A stretch of DNA of 15,734 nt, taken from the NCBI GenBank assembly GCA_900751685.1, contig CAADSR010000070.1, positions 1 to 15,734 on the forward strand. The letters are read 5' to 3'. Position 1 is the first letter of the stretch. The number at the start of each line of letters is the position of its first letter. A program made the translations under genes and the position numbers. Shown here one piece after another: positions 7,490-15,734 of this stretch. Origin of the DNA: Clostridia bacterium. Its GTDB lineage: Bacteria; Bacillota; Clostridia; UBA1381. The notes under the pieces were generated by a model. That model was not told where the DNA came from and searched no databases. It saw only the letters and a list, made by a program, of their open reading frames with translations.

Positions 7490-10400
7490 ATGAAAAAAAC
7501 AAGAACACTTGCGGTATTTTTACTGCTTGGCACACTTCTTTTATGCGCATTTGGAGCTGCCGGGGCAGCCGGCAATGGAATTGCGGTAATAGATGAAAAA
7601 ATAACGGATGATTCTCTGGAATACACAATTTCTATTGAGGAAGGATTGAACGGGACAGCAGTGCTGAGTATTTTTGATGAGGACCACCAATTAAAAAATG
7701 TGAAGACCCAAAAAACTGATGGGAAGGGCAGCATAATTCTCCGGTCGGAGAAAATGATAACAAAGGGGACCGCAGTGGTTATGCTATGGGATTCAGTGCA
7801 GGGAATGAAGCCCCTGGCGGATCAAATACAAAAAGAGATTGGAACGGGTCACACAGCAAAGCCCACCGTTATTCCGACCGCAGGACCGGAACAGACCCCG
7901 CAGCCGGAAACTGAGTCGATCACTTTAAATAAAAAGACTTATCCATTGGTCGTGGGAAATGCAAGCAAGACCGATTTTTCGGATTGGGAGACCCGTGGAA
8001 GCACAGTCACCTTAAGGGCCACTGTAAATGACAGTGATTATACATACCGTGATATCACTTGGAAAAGTCAGGATCTGTCTATTGCCAACATTATATCCAC
8101 CGGCGGCTCTGGAATGGAAGCAACTGCTAAGATCCAAGGCAGGACAACAGGGACCGCGACGATCTACGCCTCCCTTCCCAACGGGGAAACAACAACAGCA
8201 ACGGTCACGGTGATTGATAATGTTACCCGCCTGACGGTAATGACCCTGGGATTTAATACCGGGGAGCTAACGCTTTCCAAAGGAAAAGAAGCGGCCCTTA
8301 CACCAATCATTTATCCGAAAGATGTATTTGGCAATGGGGTGTTAAATCAAGAGGTCATCTGGTCCAGTTCGGATGAAAACGTTGCAACGGTCAAAGATGG
8401 AAAAGTTGTTGCAATCTATGAAGGCACATCCACAATCAAGGCAGTGTCAAAGGATATCGGCAGGGAAGCAATTTGCCAGGTCACCGTTGTAAGTGCATCA
8501 GATGTGAGTGGCATACAACTGGCACAAGCGGCCTCAGTTCAAAACATCAAAGTAGGCGAACAGTTGAAGCTTACCGCCAATGCAATTGGCGGTGAGAGTG
8601 AAATTGTATGGAAGTCTGAAAATTCCTATATTGCTGATGTTGATCCAAATGGTATCGTAACTGCTTATTCAAACAGCAATGTCCCAAGAGTGGGAGCAAA
8701 CGGGCAAATTGTATTTGAGGATGGAAAGGTTGTATATGATAAAGGGATAGTCCATATTTTTGCCACAACAAAGGATGGAGGGTATGTCGGAACCTATGAG
8801 ATATCGGTAGAGGACCGGGAAGCGAAGGCACAAGCGGTAAAAATGAATAAACAAGCGCTGAACCTTGCAAAAGGAACGCAAAAAACCGTTACAGCGGCTG
8901 TATTGCCCGCAACGCAATTTGAAAAAAATGTTTCCTGGTCTAGCTCGGATCCTAATATTGCAACGGTGGCCAGCAGTGGAAGAACAGTATATGGAGTGTG
9001 CAAAGCGGATATTACGGCAGTATCAGAGGGAACAGCAGTTATTACAGCACAGTGTGATGGAAAAAAGGACATATGCACCGTTACCGTTACGAATGGTGTT
9101 GTAAACGTAAGCAGCATCCGTATTACAAATGCAAAAGAATTGGAGGCCGAGGAGGTTTATCCACTAGAGGCGGAGCTCACTGTGGATGCCGCGAATCCGG
9201 AAACTGGCTGGCTCAGCACAGACCGTGAGACCGTAACAGTCAATAATGAGGGGATATTAAAAGCATATAAAGCAGGCACTGTAAAAATCTATGCCGTAGC
9301 GATGGATTCTGTAAAAGATATGGACCAGTTTGAAGCTTTGGCAGATACAAGGACAATTGGGGCGAATAACGAAAAGCTGGCGGATTTTTTAAAGGATGCG
9401 GTCTATGCGGAAACTGAGATCACAGTAAGAAACAGCTCTCCTTATTTAAGGAACTTGAATGTCCCGGAGGAAGCGGTCACAGATCATTCTGTCAACCTGT
9501 TATGGAACAGGGCATCCTTGATTGATGCAGGGGATTGGAAATCCTATGAGGTGTACTGCGATCAGGAGAAGCTTGCAAACGTAACCACTCTGGGCTTTAC
9601 GGCAAAAAACCTAAAGCCGGATACAACCTATAAGTTTGAAGTCAGGGCGGTCGACGGTAATGGTAATGTGCTGGAAAGGCAAGCGATAGCGGCAACAACA
9701 AAAGCACAGTCACAAAAAATCAATGTACTGGATTATGGCGCAAAAGGTAATGGCAAAGTCATGGATACTTATGCGATTCAAAATGCGGTTGATGCCTGTC
9801 CTGAAGGCGGGACAGTCGTGTTACCAAAGGGATATGTTTTTTACTCGGGAGCATTGTTCTTAAAGAGTAATATGACCTTCCAGGTAGACGGCATTTTAAT
9901 GGGCAGCCCGGAGGATAAGGATTATCCTCTCATCATTACACGCTGGGAAGGCTGGAGAAAATTATACCAGCCAGCAGAAGAGTGGGCAAACACCACAAGC
10001 ACCCTGCCGGAGAACCATTATGCCCATGCCAGCCTGATAAACGCAGGGACCTATGATGAAGGAGAAAATTCCCATACAGGCCCATATAATATAGAAAATT
10101 TAGTGATCTGCGGAGAGGGCCAGATTAATGGAAATGGGTTCCGTGTTGGCTATAATGAAGGACTTAACCAAAAGACAGGAGCTGGAGGCTGGCCCGAACC
10201 GATGACGCCTGCAATGGATCAAACCATCCGGGGCAGGGCTATCACTTTTCATAATGCGCAGAATGTGTATGTAAAAGATGTTACAGTAGCTTATGGCCCT
10301 GCATGGACGGTCCATGCAATTTATTGTGACAAGGTGACTTTTGACGGTTTGGAAGTGATTGCAAAAGGGGACGGTAAAACAGGTGCGGCAGATGATATCT

Positions 10401-12004
10401 GCATTTTGAACGGAGACGGCATTGACCCGGATTCGAGTACAAATGTCAATGTGTTCAATGTCCAGTTCTGTGCCGGTGACGATGCCATTGCAATGAAGTC
10501 CGGCCGGAACAAAGAGGGCAATGATCTTGATAAGCCAAATGCGTATGTAAGGATTACAGATTGTGTATCGGATGGTTCAAAGGGCGGGTTCTGTATCGGA
10601 AGTGAAAACGCTTCTGGGGTACGTGACACCTTGTTTCAAAATCTGTCGGTGAAGAACATCAAATTATCCCATAGCATATGGCTTAAAACATACTGGTCGC
10701 GGGGCGGGGTAAGCCAGGATATCCATTTCAGGGATATTGACAGTAACTACCGGATCGATATAGCAGCAAATTATGAAACGGGCTTTAATAATCCAGCCGA
10801 TGAACTGCCGCAATACAGATATATGACATTTGAAAATTGTACGCCGTCGTTTGTGTTTGAAGGCTTAAAAGCAGAAAGCGGCAGACCAGCCACCTATGTT
10901 CAGAATATGACAGTCCGGGGATGCAAAGGCTCGGGGAAGCTGAGCTATTGTAAGGACTTCTCTATTTGGGACGTAGATGAAAGTAAATGGAGTATAGACA
11001 ATAATTCCAGTGGAATCCAATTTTTAAGAACAGGCCAATTTGAGGATGTGGACATCAAATTAAAAGGGGAGCCCCGGTTTGTAAGGGAAATAGACTTGGA
11101 TGCAAAAACTATTTCTGTTTTGGCAGATACAGCCTGCGGGGCCGCCATGGACGAGATCGACTCTGTTATCAACACAGGCACACAAATATATACATTTTAT
11201 GACGGGTCAGAAAAGCAGCTTTCAGATACGGATGTTCTAATGAATGGATATAAGCTTCTTGTCACCGCTCAGGATGGGGAGCATACTGCGGAATATACCG
11301 TCTCTACCGTCGTGTCAGAAGAACCCTATGAAGATACGAAGATCGTGGTATCAGAAGGCGCAATCCATGTGACAGGGATCAAAGAGAACCGTATCAAAGT
11401 GAAAGACAGCACAACGGTAGAAAATATGTTATCAGAGATCAATTCATCCTGGGGATTAAAACAGGCCTATGAGGTGAGACGCAGCGGGGCTGCTTTAAGT
11501 GGAAGCGAAGTATTAAAAGCAGGAGATATAGTAACGGTCACAGCGCCAAATGGGAACAAAACAGAGGATTATACGGTTGAGCTTGCGGCGGTCCTGTCAT
11601 GGGACTTCAGAGAGATCTTTGCGGCGAAGACGACCATGGACACGTTAGAAAATAATACCTGCAGCTACAATGGGATGACCATACGGGGCGGAGGAAGCAG
11701 CGATTATATCGACACTAGCGTGGGGCTGCATGTAAATGGTAAAACTACATCAGCAAACCGGTATATCGCTTATACGCCAACTGAAAATGGGACCTTGGAA
11801 ATAACAGCAAGACGTTCTTTTAGCAATGGTAAACTATATTGTACGGAAGCAGCCTCTATAACTGGCGGAAGCGTTGTTCCCAATTTAAGCAACAACGCGG
11901 ATTGGAAAACAGGGGCAGTTGAGGTAGCCGCCGGAACCACGTATTATTTTTATTTTGTAGACAGTGGTATGCAGGTCCAGCAGATGCAATTTGTTGGCAA
12001 TTAA
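7490..12004 (+). CDS. Secreted multi-domain GH28 polygalacturonase-type enzyme
   Basis: A 1504-residue exported protein. A signal peptide (~1-27) leads to a small beta module ending M-L-W-D-S-V-Q-G-M-K-P-L (~28-118), like the one in the GH2 protein. A Pro/Thr-rich linker (~122-141), five Ig-like units of Big_2 type (~142-645; W-S-S-S-D marks units two and four) and an FN3 domain (~650-740) follow. The GH28 right-handed beta-helix covers ~744-1184, starting V-L-D-Y-G-A-K-G-N-G. Catalytic aspartates are visible: D976 in N-G-D-G-I-D-P-D-S and D997/D998 in A-G-D-D-A-I, with family-typical spacing. The usual G-H-G motif is S-K-G-G (1030-1033) and the R-I-K motif is W-L-K (1064-1066). Two repeat modules (~1186-1367) and a beta-rich domain end it. 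GH28 enzymes hydrolyse galacturonic-acid linkages in pectin. The start has a purine-rich ribosome binding site (7476-7486). Exo- or rhamnogalacturonan specificity is undecided. Confidence 0.9.
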   Translation: MKKTRTLAVFLLLGTLLLCAFGAAGAAGNGIAVIDEKITDDSLEYTISIEEGLNGTAVLSIFDEDHQLKNVKTQKTDGKGSIILRSEKMITKGTAVVMLWDSVQGMKPLADQIQKEIGTGHTAKPTVIPTAGPEQTPQPETESITLNKKTYPLVVGNASKTDFSDWETRGSTVTLRATVNDSDYTYRDITWKSQDLSIANIISTGGSGMEATAKIQGRTTGTATIYASLPNGETTTATVTVIDNVTRLTVMTLGFNTGELTLSKGKEAALTPIIYPKDVFGNGVLNQEVIWSSSDENVATVKDGKVVAIYEGTSTIKAVSKDIGREAICQVTVVSASDVSGIQLAQAASVQNIKVGEQLKLTANAIGGESEIVWKSENSYIADVDPNGIVTAYSNSNVPRVGANGQIVFEDGKVVYDKGIVHIFATTKDGGYVGTYEISVEDREAKAQAVKMNKQALNLAKGTQKTVTAAVLPATQFEKNVSWSSSDPNIATVASSGRTVYGVCKADITAVSEGTAVITAQCDGKKDICTVTVTNGVVNVSSIRITNAKELEAEEVYPLEAELTVDAANPETGWLSTDRETVTVNNEGILKAYKAGTVKIYAVAMDSVKDMDQFEALADTRTIGANNEKLADFLKDAVYAETEITVRNSSPYLRNLNVPEEAVTDHSVNLLWNRASLIDAGDWKSYEVYCDQEKLANVTTLGFTAKNLKPDTTYKFEVRAVDGNGNVLERQAIAATTKAQSQKINVLDYGAKGNGKVMDTYAIQNAVDACPEGGTVVLPKGYVFYSGALFLKSNMTFQVDGILMGSPEDKDYPLIITRWEGWRKLYQPAEEWANTTSTLPENHYAHASLINAGTYDEGENSHTGPYNIENLVICGEGQINGNGFRVGYNEGLNQKTGAGGWPEPMTPAMDQTIRGRAITFHNAQNVYVKDVTVAYGPAWTVHAIYCDKVTFDGLEVIAKGDGKTGAADDICILNGDGIDPDSSTNVNVFNVQFCAGDDAIAMKSGRNKEGNDLDKPNAYVRITDCVSDGSKGGFCIGSENASGVRDTLFQNLSVKNIKLSHSIWLKTYWSRGGVSQDIHFRDIDSNYRIDIAANYETGFNNPADELPQYRYMTFENCTPSFVFEGLKAESGRPATYVQNMTVRGCKGSGKLSYCKDFSIWDVDESKWSIDNNSSGIQFLRTGQFEDVDIKLKGEPRFVREIDLDAKTISVLADTACGAAMDEIDSVINTGTQIYTFYDGSEKQLSDTDVLMNGYKLLVTAQDGEHTAEYTVSTVVSEEPYEDTKIVVSEGAIHVTGIKENRIKVKDSTTVENMLSEINSSWGLKQAYEVRRSGAALSGSEVLKAGDIVTVTAPNGNKTEDYTVELAAVLSWDFREIFAAKTTMDTLENNTCSYNGMTIRGGGSSDYIDTSVGLHVNGKTTSANRYIAYTPTENGTLEITARRSFSNGKLYCTEAASITGGSVVPNLSNNADWKTGAVEVAAGTTYYFYFVDSGMQVQQMQFVGN
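7914..9430 (+). repeat. Five tandem Ig-like (Big_2-type) units in the GH28 protein
   Basis: Units lie at residues about 142-242, 244-334, 337-442, 445-535 and 536-645. Typical marks are a W-(K/S)-S-x-D/E turn, I/V-A-T/D-V, a G-x-V-x-A/G stretch and a closing V-T-V. Unit three has an insertion of roughly 20 residues after T-A-Y-S-N-S-N. Unit five carries a helical-looking insertion (D-Q-F-E-A-L-A-D to F-L-K-D-A-V). They likely act as a spacer or in cell-surface adhesion. Confidence 0.7.
11048..11590 (+). repeat. Two copies of the shared ~90-residue module in the GH28 protein
   Basis: Residues about 1186-1274 and 1277-1367 match the units of the GH2 protein. The first has T-Q-I-Y-T-F mid-unit and ends L-L-V-T-A-Q-D-G-E-H-T-A-E-Y-T-V. 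The second has K-Q-A-Y-E-V and ends V-T-V-T-A-P-N-G-N-K-T-E-D-Y-T-V. They follow directly on the beta-helix. Confidence 0.62.
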
Positions 12005-12032
12005 CAAGCTCTCTCTCTTTTCATTTTAAAAG

Positions 12033-12065
12033 ACTATCCTGGATCTATTTTCAGGATAGTTTTTT
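12033..12065 (+). terminator. Intrinsic terminator after the GH28 gene
   Basis: ACTATCCTG (12033-12041) pairs perfectly with CAGGATAGT (12052-12060), followed by five more T after the final T of the stem. It lies only about 45 bases before the GH78 start. Confidence 0.88.
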
Positions 12066-12108
12066 AAACCAGATATAGGAGCGGTAAAATGGTATTAGGA
12101 GGACATGG
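12066..12108 (+). promoter_or_regulatory. Short leader before the GH78 gene, no clear promoter
   Basis: Only 43 bases separate the terminator from the chosen start. They hold a strong ribosome binding site AGGAGG (12097-12102). A TAAAAT at 12085-12090 could pass for a -10 box, but it has no usable -35 and would start transcription inside the ribosome binding site. The element shared by the other two enzyme promoters is absent. Confidence 0.5.
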
Positions 12109-15100
12109 ATGATGAACAGGTTTATGAAAAAAATAATTTGCATGATGACGGCGGCAGTCTTAGCAGTCCCAGTCAATATTGCATGGGCAAAGGATATCAA
12201 TACAGCACCACAGCAGCCTTCCGGACTGCTGACAAATGAATTGGAACGGCCTTTGAATGTTGAGAATAGCCCTTATTTCAATTGGCTGCCCCAGGATGCC
12301 GATCAAAATGAAATACAAACAGCTTACCAGATCTTGGTTACTGATGGGATCACAGGCGCTGAGGTATGGGATTCTGGAAAGGTAGCATCCTCCGAGCAAG
12401 CTTATGTCAAATACGCCGGCAGCCCATTAAAAGACGGATACCCATACCGTTGGAAGGTATGTACATGGGACCGGGAGGATGAGCAATCCCCTTACAGCCA
12501 AGAGGCTGAATTTGCAACAGGGATCGGGGATTATAACTGGAATGCCGAATGGATCAGCGCCAATACAAGCGGTTCTAATAATTATTGGTATGCACGCACT
12601 GAAAAAGAGACCGACGCTAATAAAAAAATCACAAAGGTGCTTGCCTATATCTCCTGCTGCCATGATTACGAATTAAATATCAATGGCAAGCGGATTGGAC
12701 GCGGGCAATCCTTTGATTATACGGACGTATCCCAATATCAAGCCTGGGATATTACGGAAGCTGTAGCAGATGCGCCTTCTATCGCTGTAGGGATCACTGC
12801 ACGCTGGTATGGGGAAGGACAAGGACGGGCAAAGGGAAAAATGGGCCTTCTTGGCCGTATCAACGTGTATTATGAGGATGGAAGCTGTGATGCTATCACA
12901 ACAGACTCTACATGGAAAAAATCAACGACGCCTTTTTATGGGACAGCCAAAAGAAACGCAGAAGGTGATTTTGTAGAATTTTATGATGCCGGAAAAGAGA
13001 TCATGGGCTGGACTGAACGGGGGTTCGATGATACCTCCTGGGGAAACGTCACATCATTAGGCGCTCACCCGGTGGCTCCTTTTGACAGTGTTGTTGCAGA
13101 GCTTGGCCATGTAACAGAGGATGAAGTAAAGCCGGTCAGTGTAAAAACCTTATCTGACGGAACGACGGTTGCAGATTTTGGGGTAGTGATACCTGCAAGG
13201 CTCTCGGTCCATTTTAAAAATGGAGCGGCTGGAAAGCAGGTAGCCATCCAGACTGGTTATGAGCTAAAAAATGACGGAAAGATCAATACCTCGACGACTT
13301 CATTGCAGTCAACGGATATGAGGTTCTATTACGACCAAAAGGAGGGGGAGCAGACCTATAATACTTGGGACCACTTGGGCTTCCGCTATTTGCAGATCCC
13401 TGCACTTGAGGGTGAGACCTTTACAGAAGAAGACATCACCGCAAGAATCGTACATGCGGAGGTGCCGCGGGGGAGGGATACGACATTCAAAAGCTCCAAT
13501 GAGACACTGAATGAAGTATATGAATTAATGAAACGTTCATCGATCTATTCTGCACAAAATAGCTTTGTTGACACGCCAACCCGTGAAAAAGGACAGTTTT
13601 TAAACGACTCAGTGAATATCAGTAATGCAACCATGACTACCTCCTATGAGCGTACAACAACAAAAAAAGCGATCATGCAGTTTTTGGATTCTGCCGACCG
13701 GTACTGGAATTCGGGAAATGACCTGGGGCGGTATAACGCGGTCTATCCAAACGGTGATGGGAAGCGGGATATTCCCGATTTTACAATTAACGTTCCTGTC
13801 TGGGTCTGGGATTATTATACAAGGACAGGGGACAAGGACCTGCTGGAGTATGCATATAGCTATCTGCGTAACACTGCAGATTATATCACCCGTTCCATCC
13901 CGGAAACTGGTGCGGCCGCGAGACTTGTTACAAAGCTGGAGGGCGGTTCCTCCTCTTATGAATATGGCATTGTGGACTGGCCTGCGGTAGGCCGGTACGG
14001 CTATGATTGGAATGGGACAAAGAGCGGGGTACGCACTACAGTAAATGCATTGTCCGTAAGGGCCTTTGATACCGTTGCTAAAATAGCGGAGGAATTAGGA
14101 AAAACAGAAGACGCTGAAATTTATCAAACAAGGGCAGAACGTTTAAAGCAGGCAATGAATCAAACCCTTATCACATCAAACGGCGTTTATTGCGACGGTT
14201 TGGACGCGGAAGGAAACCAAGTGGGGAACACCGCCCAGCATTCTACGTCATACGCCCTTGCATTTGATATTGCGCCGGAGGACCAAAAATCAAACATGGC
14301 CGCTTATGTAGCGGGCATGGGGATGAAGCAAGGGCCTATGACAGCCCATATCCTGGTGGAATCTATGTTTAAGACAGGAAATGGTGCCGCCGCATTGGAT
14401 CTTTTGACTGATTCAAAGGATAATGGCTGGGGCAGGCTGGTGGACCAGGGGTATACCTTTACCTGGGAATCCTGGGGAAACGCGTCCACAGAAGCTGCGA
14501 CAGACAGCCAATCCCATGGCTGGGGGGCAGCAGCAGTGACGCAAATTATAGATCATATCATTGGAGTGGGTATTACTGAGGCGGGCGCGAAGAAGATCCG
14601 GATCGCACCGGAGCCAGGCCTTCTTGATTCCCTGGAGAGCACAGTCGCAACAGAACGGGGCCCGGTTAAGGTAGCCTACTCTGGAGAGCGGGCAGATTAT
14701 AAGTTGAAGGTCTCGGTCCCTGTAAATGTGGAGGCCGAAGTAGTGCTTCCAGTGATAGGGAAGGGCGCGTTTGTCGAAAGCAGCGGGGCCGCGGTCAACA
14801 GCAGCTTTAAAGATGGTAAGCAGGTAGTGGTCCTGGGCAGCGGCAGCTATGAATTTGAATATGACGGCATAGCAACAACGAAAATCACAATTGATAATCC
14901 GGAGCAGATCCCGTCCCACGCAGTGATCGGGGGGCAAAATTATACACTTCCTTTGGAGGAGGAGGTAGACAGTAATTTCCTGGATAGTATAGAGATTATA
15001 AGTGATGATGCAAATTATAGGTTTGCTTATGTAAACGGCGATATCCTGTCTGCTAATATGCCGGTATTAAGCAGGCTCCAAGGGGATCAAGTCAACCTGT

Positions 15101-15734
15101 CGGCGCATTTTAAATACGTTGCCCCGGCAATGGATACAGCGGTTTTAAAGATAACCGGGGAACAAGGCAAAGTACGTGTAAACGGCATGGAATATGAGCT
15201 GCCTTATGAGCAAAGCTTTGCAAATGGACAGGAGGTCGTGGTTGAGCCGGTGGCGGTGGAAGGTATGGCATTTGAACGGTGGGGAAACAGCAGCTTGCTG
15301 GGGTCTGCTCCTATCATTGTTATGAACGGCGATGTGCAGACAAGTATTTTATACCAGGAAAACGGCGTAAAGCATTTGGTTTCAGCGGGGAAAGCCGCGG
15401 CCGCGTCAGATTCCCTTGAACGGGAAGGCACCTGGGGGCTGGCAAGGCTCACAGACGGCATATTAGAGGGCACTGGGTATTCCAGTGACGCCACTTATGC
15501 CAATGCGGATGTGTCTGATATAAAGCCTTATGTGGAAATCGATTTGGATCAAATACAAGAAATCAACCAAGTGATGTTATATCCCAGAACGGACGCGGCA
15601 GCAATTGCGGCCAATAAATATATGTTCCCGCAGGAGTTTTATGTAGAGGTATCTACAGACGGCAGCCGGTATGACAGGGGTGTAGATATAGTGGGAGCGG
15701 CAGACAGTGCAGGAACTAAAATAATTAAATTTGA
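12109..15734 (+). CDS. Secreted GH78 alpha-L-rhamnosidase, 3' end beyond window
   Basis: At least 1208 residues, open to the right edge. The start is the ATG at 12109, six bases after AGGAGG. The next codon is also ATG and equally possible. A third ATG at 12105 is in another frame. A signal peptide (~1-27, ending A-W-A) is followed by the full GH78 order: FN3-like domain (~45-145), N-terminal beta domain (~150-320, with R-W-Y-G-E-G), middle beta domain (~345-440, D-F-G and L-G-F-R-Y-L-Q-I), (alpha/alpha)6 barrel (~460-810) and C-terminal beta domain (~815-920). D-T-P-T-R-E-K (488-494) makes E493 the likely acid, and F-T-W-E-S-W makes E787 the likely base. Beyond the usual end come an Ig-like stretch, an InlB-B-type repeat (~1025-1085: V-N-G, L-P-Y, A-F-E-R-W) and a discoidin/CBM32-like domain (from ~1090). 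It removes terminal alpha-L-rhamnose, here most likely from rhamnogalacturonan fragments. Confidence 0.92.
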   Translation, partial: MMNRFMKKIICMMTAAVLAVPVNIAWAKDINTAPQQPSGLLTNELERPLNVENSPYFNWLPQDADQNEIQTAYQILVTDGITGAEVWDSGKVASSEQAYVKYAGSPLKDGYPYRWKVCTWDREDEQSPYSQEAEFATGIGDYNWNAEWISANTSGSNNYWYARTEKETDANKKITKVLAYISCCHDYELNINGKRIGRGQSFDYTDVSQYQAWDITEAVADAPSIAVGITARWYGEGQGRAKGKMGLLGRINVYYEDGSCDAITTDSTWKKSTTPFYGTAKRNAEGDFVEFYDAGKEIMGWTERGFDDTSWGNVTSLGAHPVAPFDSVVAELGHVTEDEVKPVSVKTLSDGTTVADFGVVIPARLSVHFKNGAAGKQVAIQTGYELKNDGKINTSTTSLQSTDMRFYYDQKEGEQTYNTWDHLGFRYLQIPALEGETFTEEDITARIVHAEVPRGRDTTFKSSNETLNEVYELMKRSSIYSAQNSFVDTPTREKGQFLNDSVNISNATMTTSYERTTTKKAIMQFLDSADRYWNSGNDLGRYNAVYPNGDGKRDIPDFTINVPVWVWDYYTRTGDKDLLEYAYSYLRNTADYITRSIPETGAAARLVTKLEGGSSSYEYGIVDWPAVGRYGYDWNGTKSGVRTTVNALSVRAFDTVAKIAEELGKTEDAEIYQTRAERLKQAMNQTLITSNGVYCDGLDAEGNQVGNTAQHSTSYALAFDIAPEDQKSNMAAYVAGMGMKQGPMTAHILVESMFKTGNGAAALDLLTDSKDNGWGRLVDQGYTFTWESWGNASTEAATDSQSHGWGAAAVTQIIDHIIGVGITEAGAKKIRIAPEPGLLDSLESTVATERGPVKVAYSGERADYKLKVSVPVNVEAEVVLPVIGKGAFVESSGAAVNSSFKDGKQVVVLGSGSYEFEYDGIATTKITIDNPEQIPSHAVIGGQNYTLPLEEEVDSNFLDSIEIISDDANYRFAYVNGDILSANMPVLSRLQGDQVNLSAHFKYVAPAMDTAVLKITGEQGKVRVNGMEYELPYEQSFANGQEVVVEPVAVEGMAFERWGNSSLLGSAPIIVMNGDVQTSILYQENGVKHLVSAGKAAAASDSLEREGTWGLARLTDGILEGTGYSSDATYANADVSDIKPYVEIDLDQIQEINQVMLYPRTDAAAIAANKYMFPQEFYVEVSTDGSRYDRGVDIVGAADSAGTKIIKF

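Noticed and set aside
14413..14937. Minus-strand open frame of 174 codons within the GH78 gene
   Set aside because: It is antisense to the rhamnosidase catalytic and C-terminal domains, whose motifs are intact. The translation shows no domain.
1..15734. CRISPR arrays, tRNA or rRNA genes, insertion sequences, phage genes
   Set aside because: No short regularly spaced direct repeats, cloverleaf-like sequences, transposase motifs or flanking duplications were seen on either strand.

Overview
The window looks like a carbohydrate-utilisation locus from a Gram-positive, low-to-moderate-GC bacterium, most likely a plant-polysaccharide-degrading Clostridia/Lachnospiraceae-type organism. This is inferred from strong AGGAGG-type ribosome binding sites, canonical sigma-A promoters, secreted proteins with Big_2 Ig-like, FN3 and 'FVWD..M.PL' modules, and no outer-membrane SusC/D genes. 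The genus cannot be named from the sequence alone.

Layout, left to right. (1) Positions 1-37 on the minus strand hold the first twelve codons of a gene that leaves the window. It reads like the start of a signal peptide and has a good promoter framed by a perfect 10-bp inverted repeat. (2) Positions 273-1145 on the minus strand encode an AraC-family transcription regulator. (3) A compact divergent promoter region (about 1146-1302) separates it from (4) a 2006-residue secreted GH2-type glycoside hydrolase (1303-7323, plus) with CBM6-like domains and C-terminal repeat modules, ended by a strong terminator. (5) Positions 7490-12004 (plus) encode a 1504-residue secreted GH28 polygalacturonase-type enzyme with five Ig-like units, an FN3 domain, two copies of the same C-terminal repeat module and a last beta-rich domain, again ended by a terminator. 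(6) From 12109 past the right edge (plus) lies a secreted GH78 alpha-L-rhamnosidase, at least 1208 residues, with an InlB-B-like repeat and a discoidin/CBM32-like domain.

How they fit together (inference). GH28, GH78 and GH2 activities together are the expected toolkit for stripping and cutting pectin, most likely rhamnogalacturonan: galacturonan or rhamnogalacturonan cleavage, removal of rhamnose, and removal of a beta-linked side-chain sugar or uronic acid. All three enzymes carry signal peptides, so digestion would happen outside the cell.

The most notable regulatory observation is that the GH2 and GH28 promoters carry the same element, ATAGA, eleven bases, then TCAAAATAARTCATTG. In both, the final TTG is the start of the -35 box, followed by a 17-bp spacer. 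This is the geometry of an activator touching sigma at -35, and the adjacent AraC-family protein is the obvious candidate. The GH78 gene has no such element and no clear promoter, so it may depend on read-through of the terminator after the GH28 gene.

No RNA genes, CRISPR array, insertion sequence or phage gene was seen. No gap between genes exceeds 300 bases.
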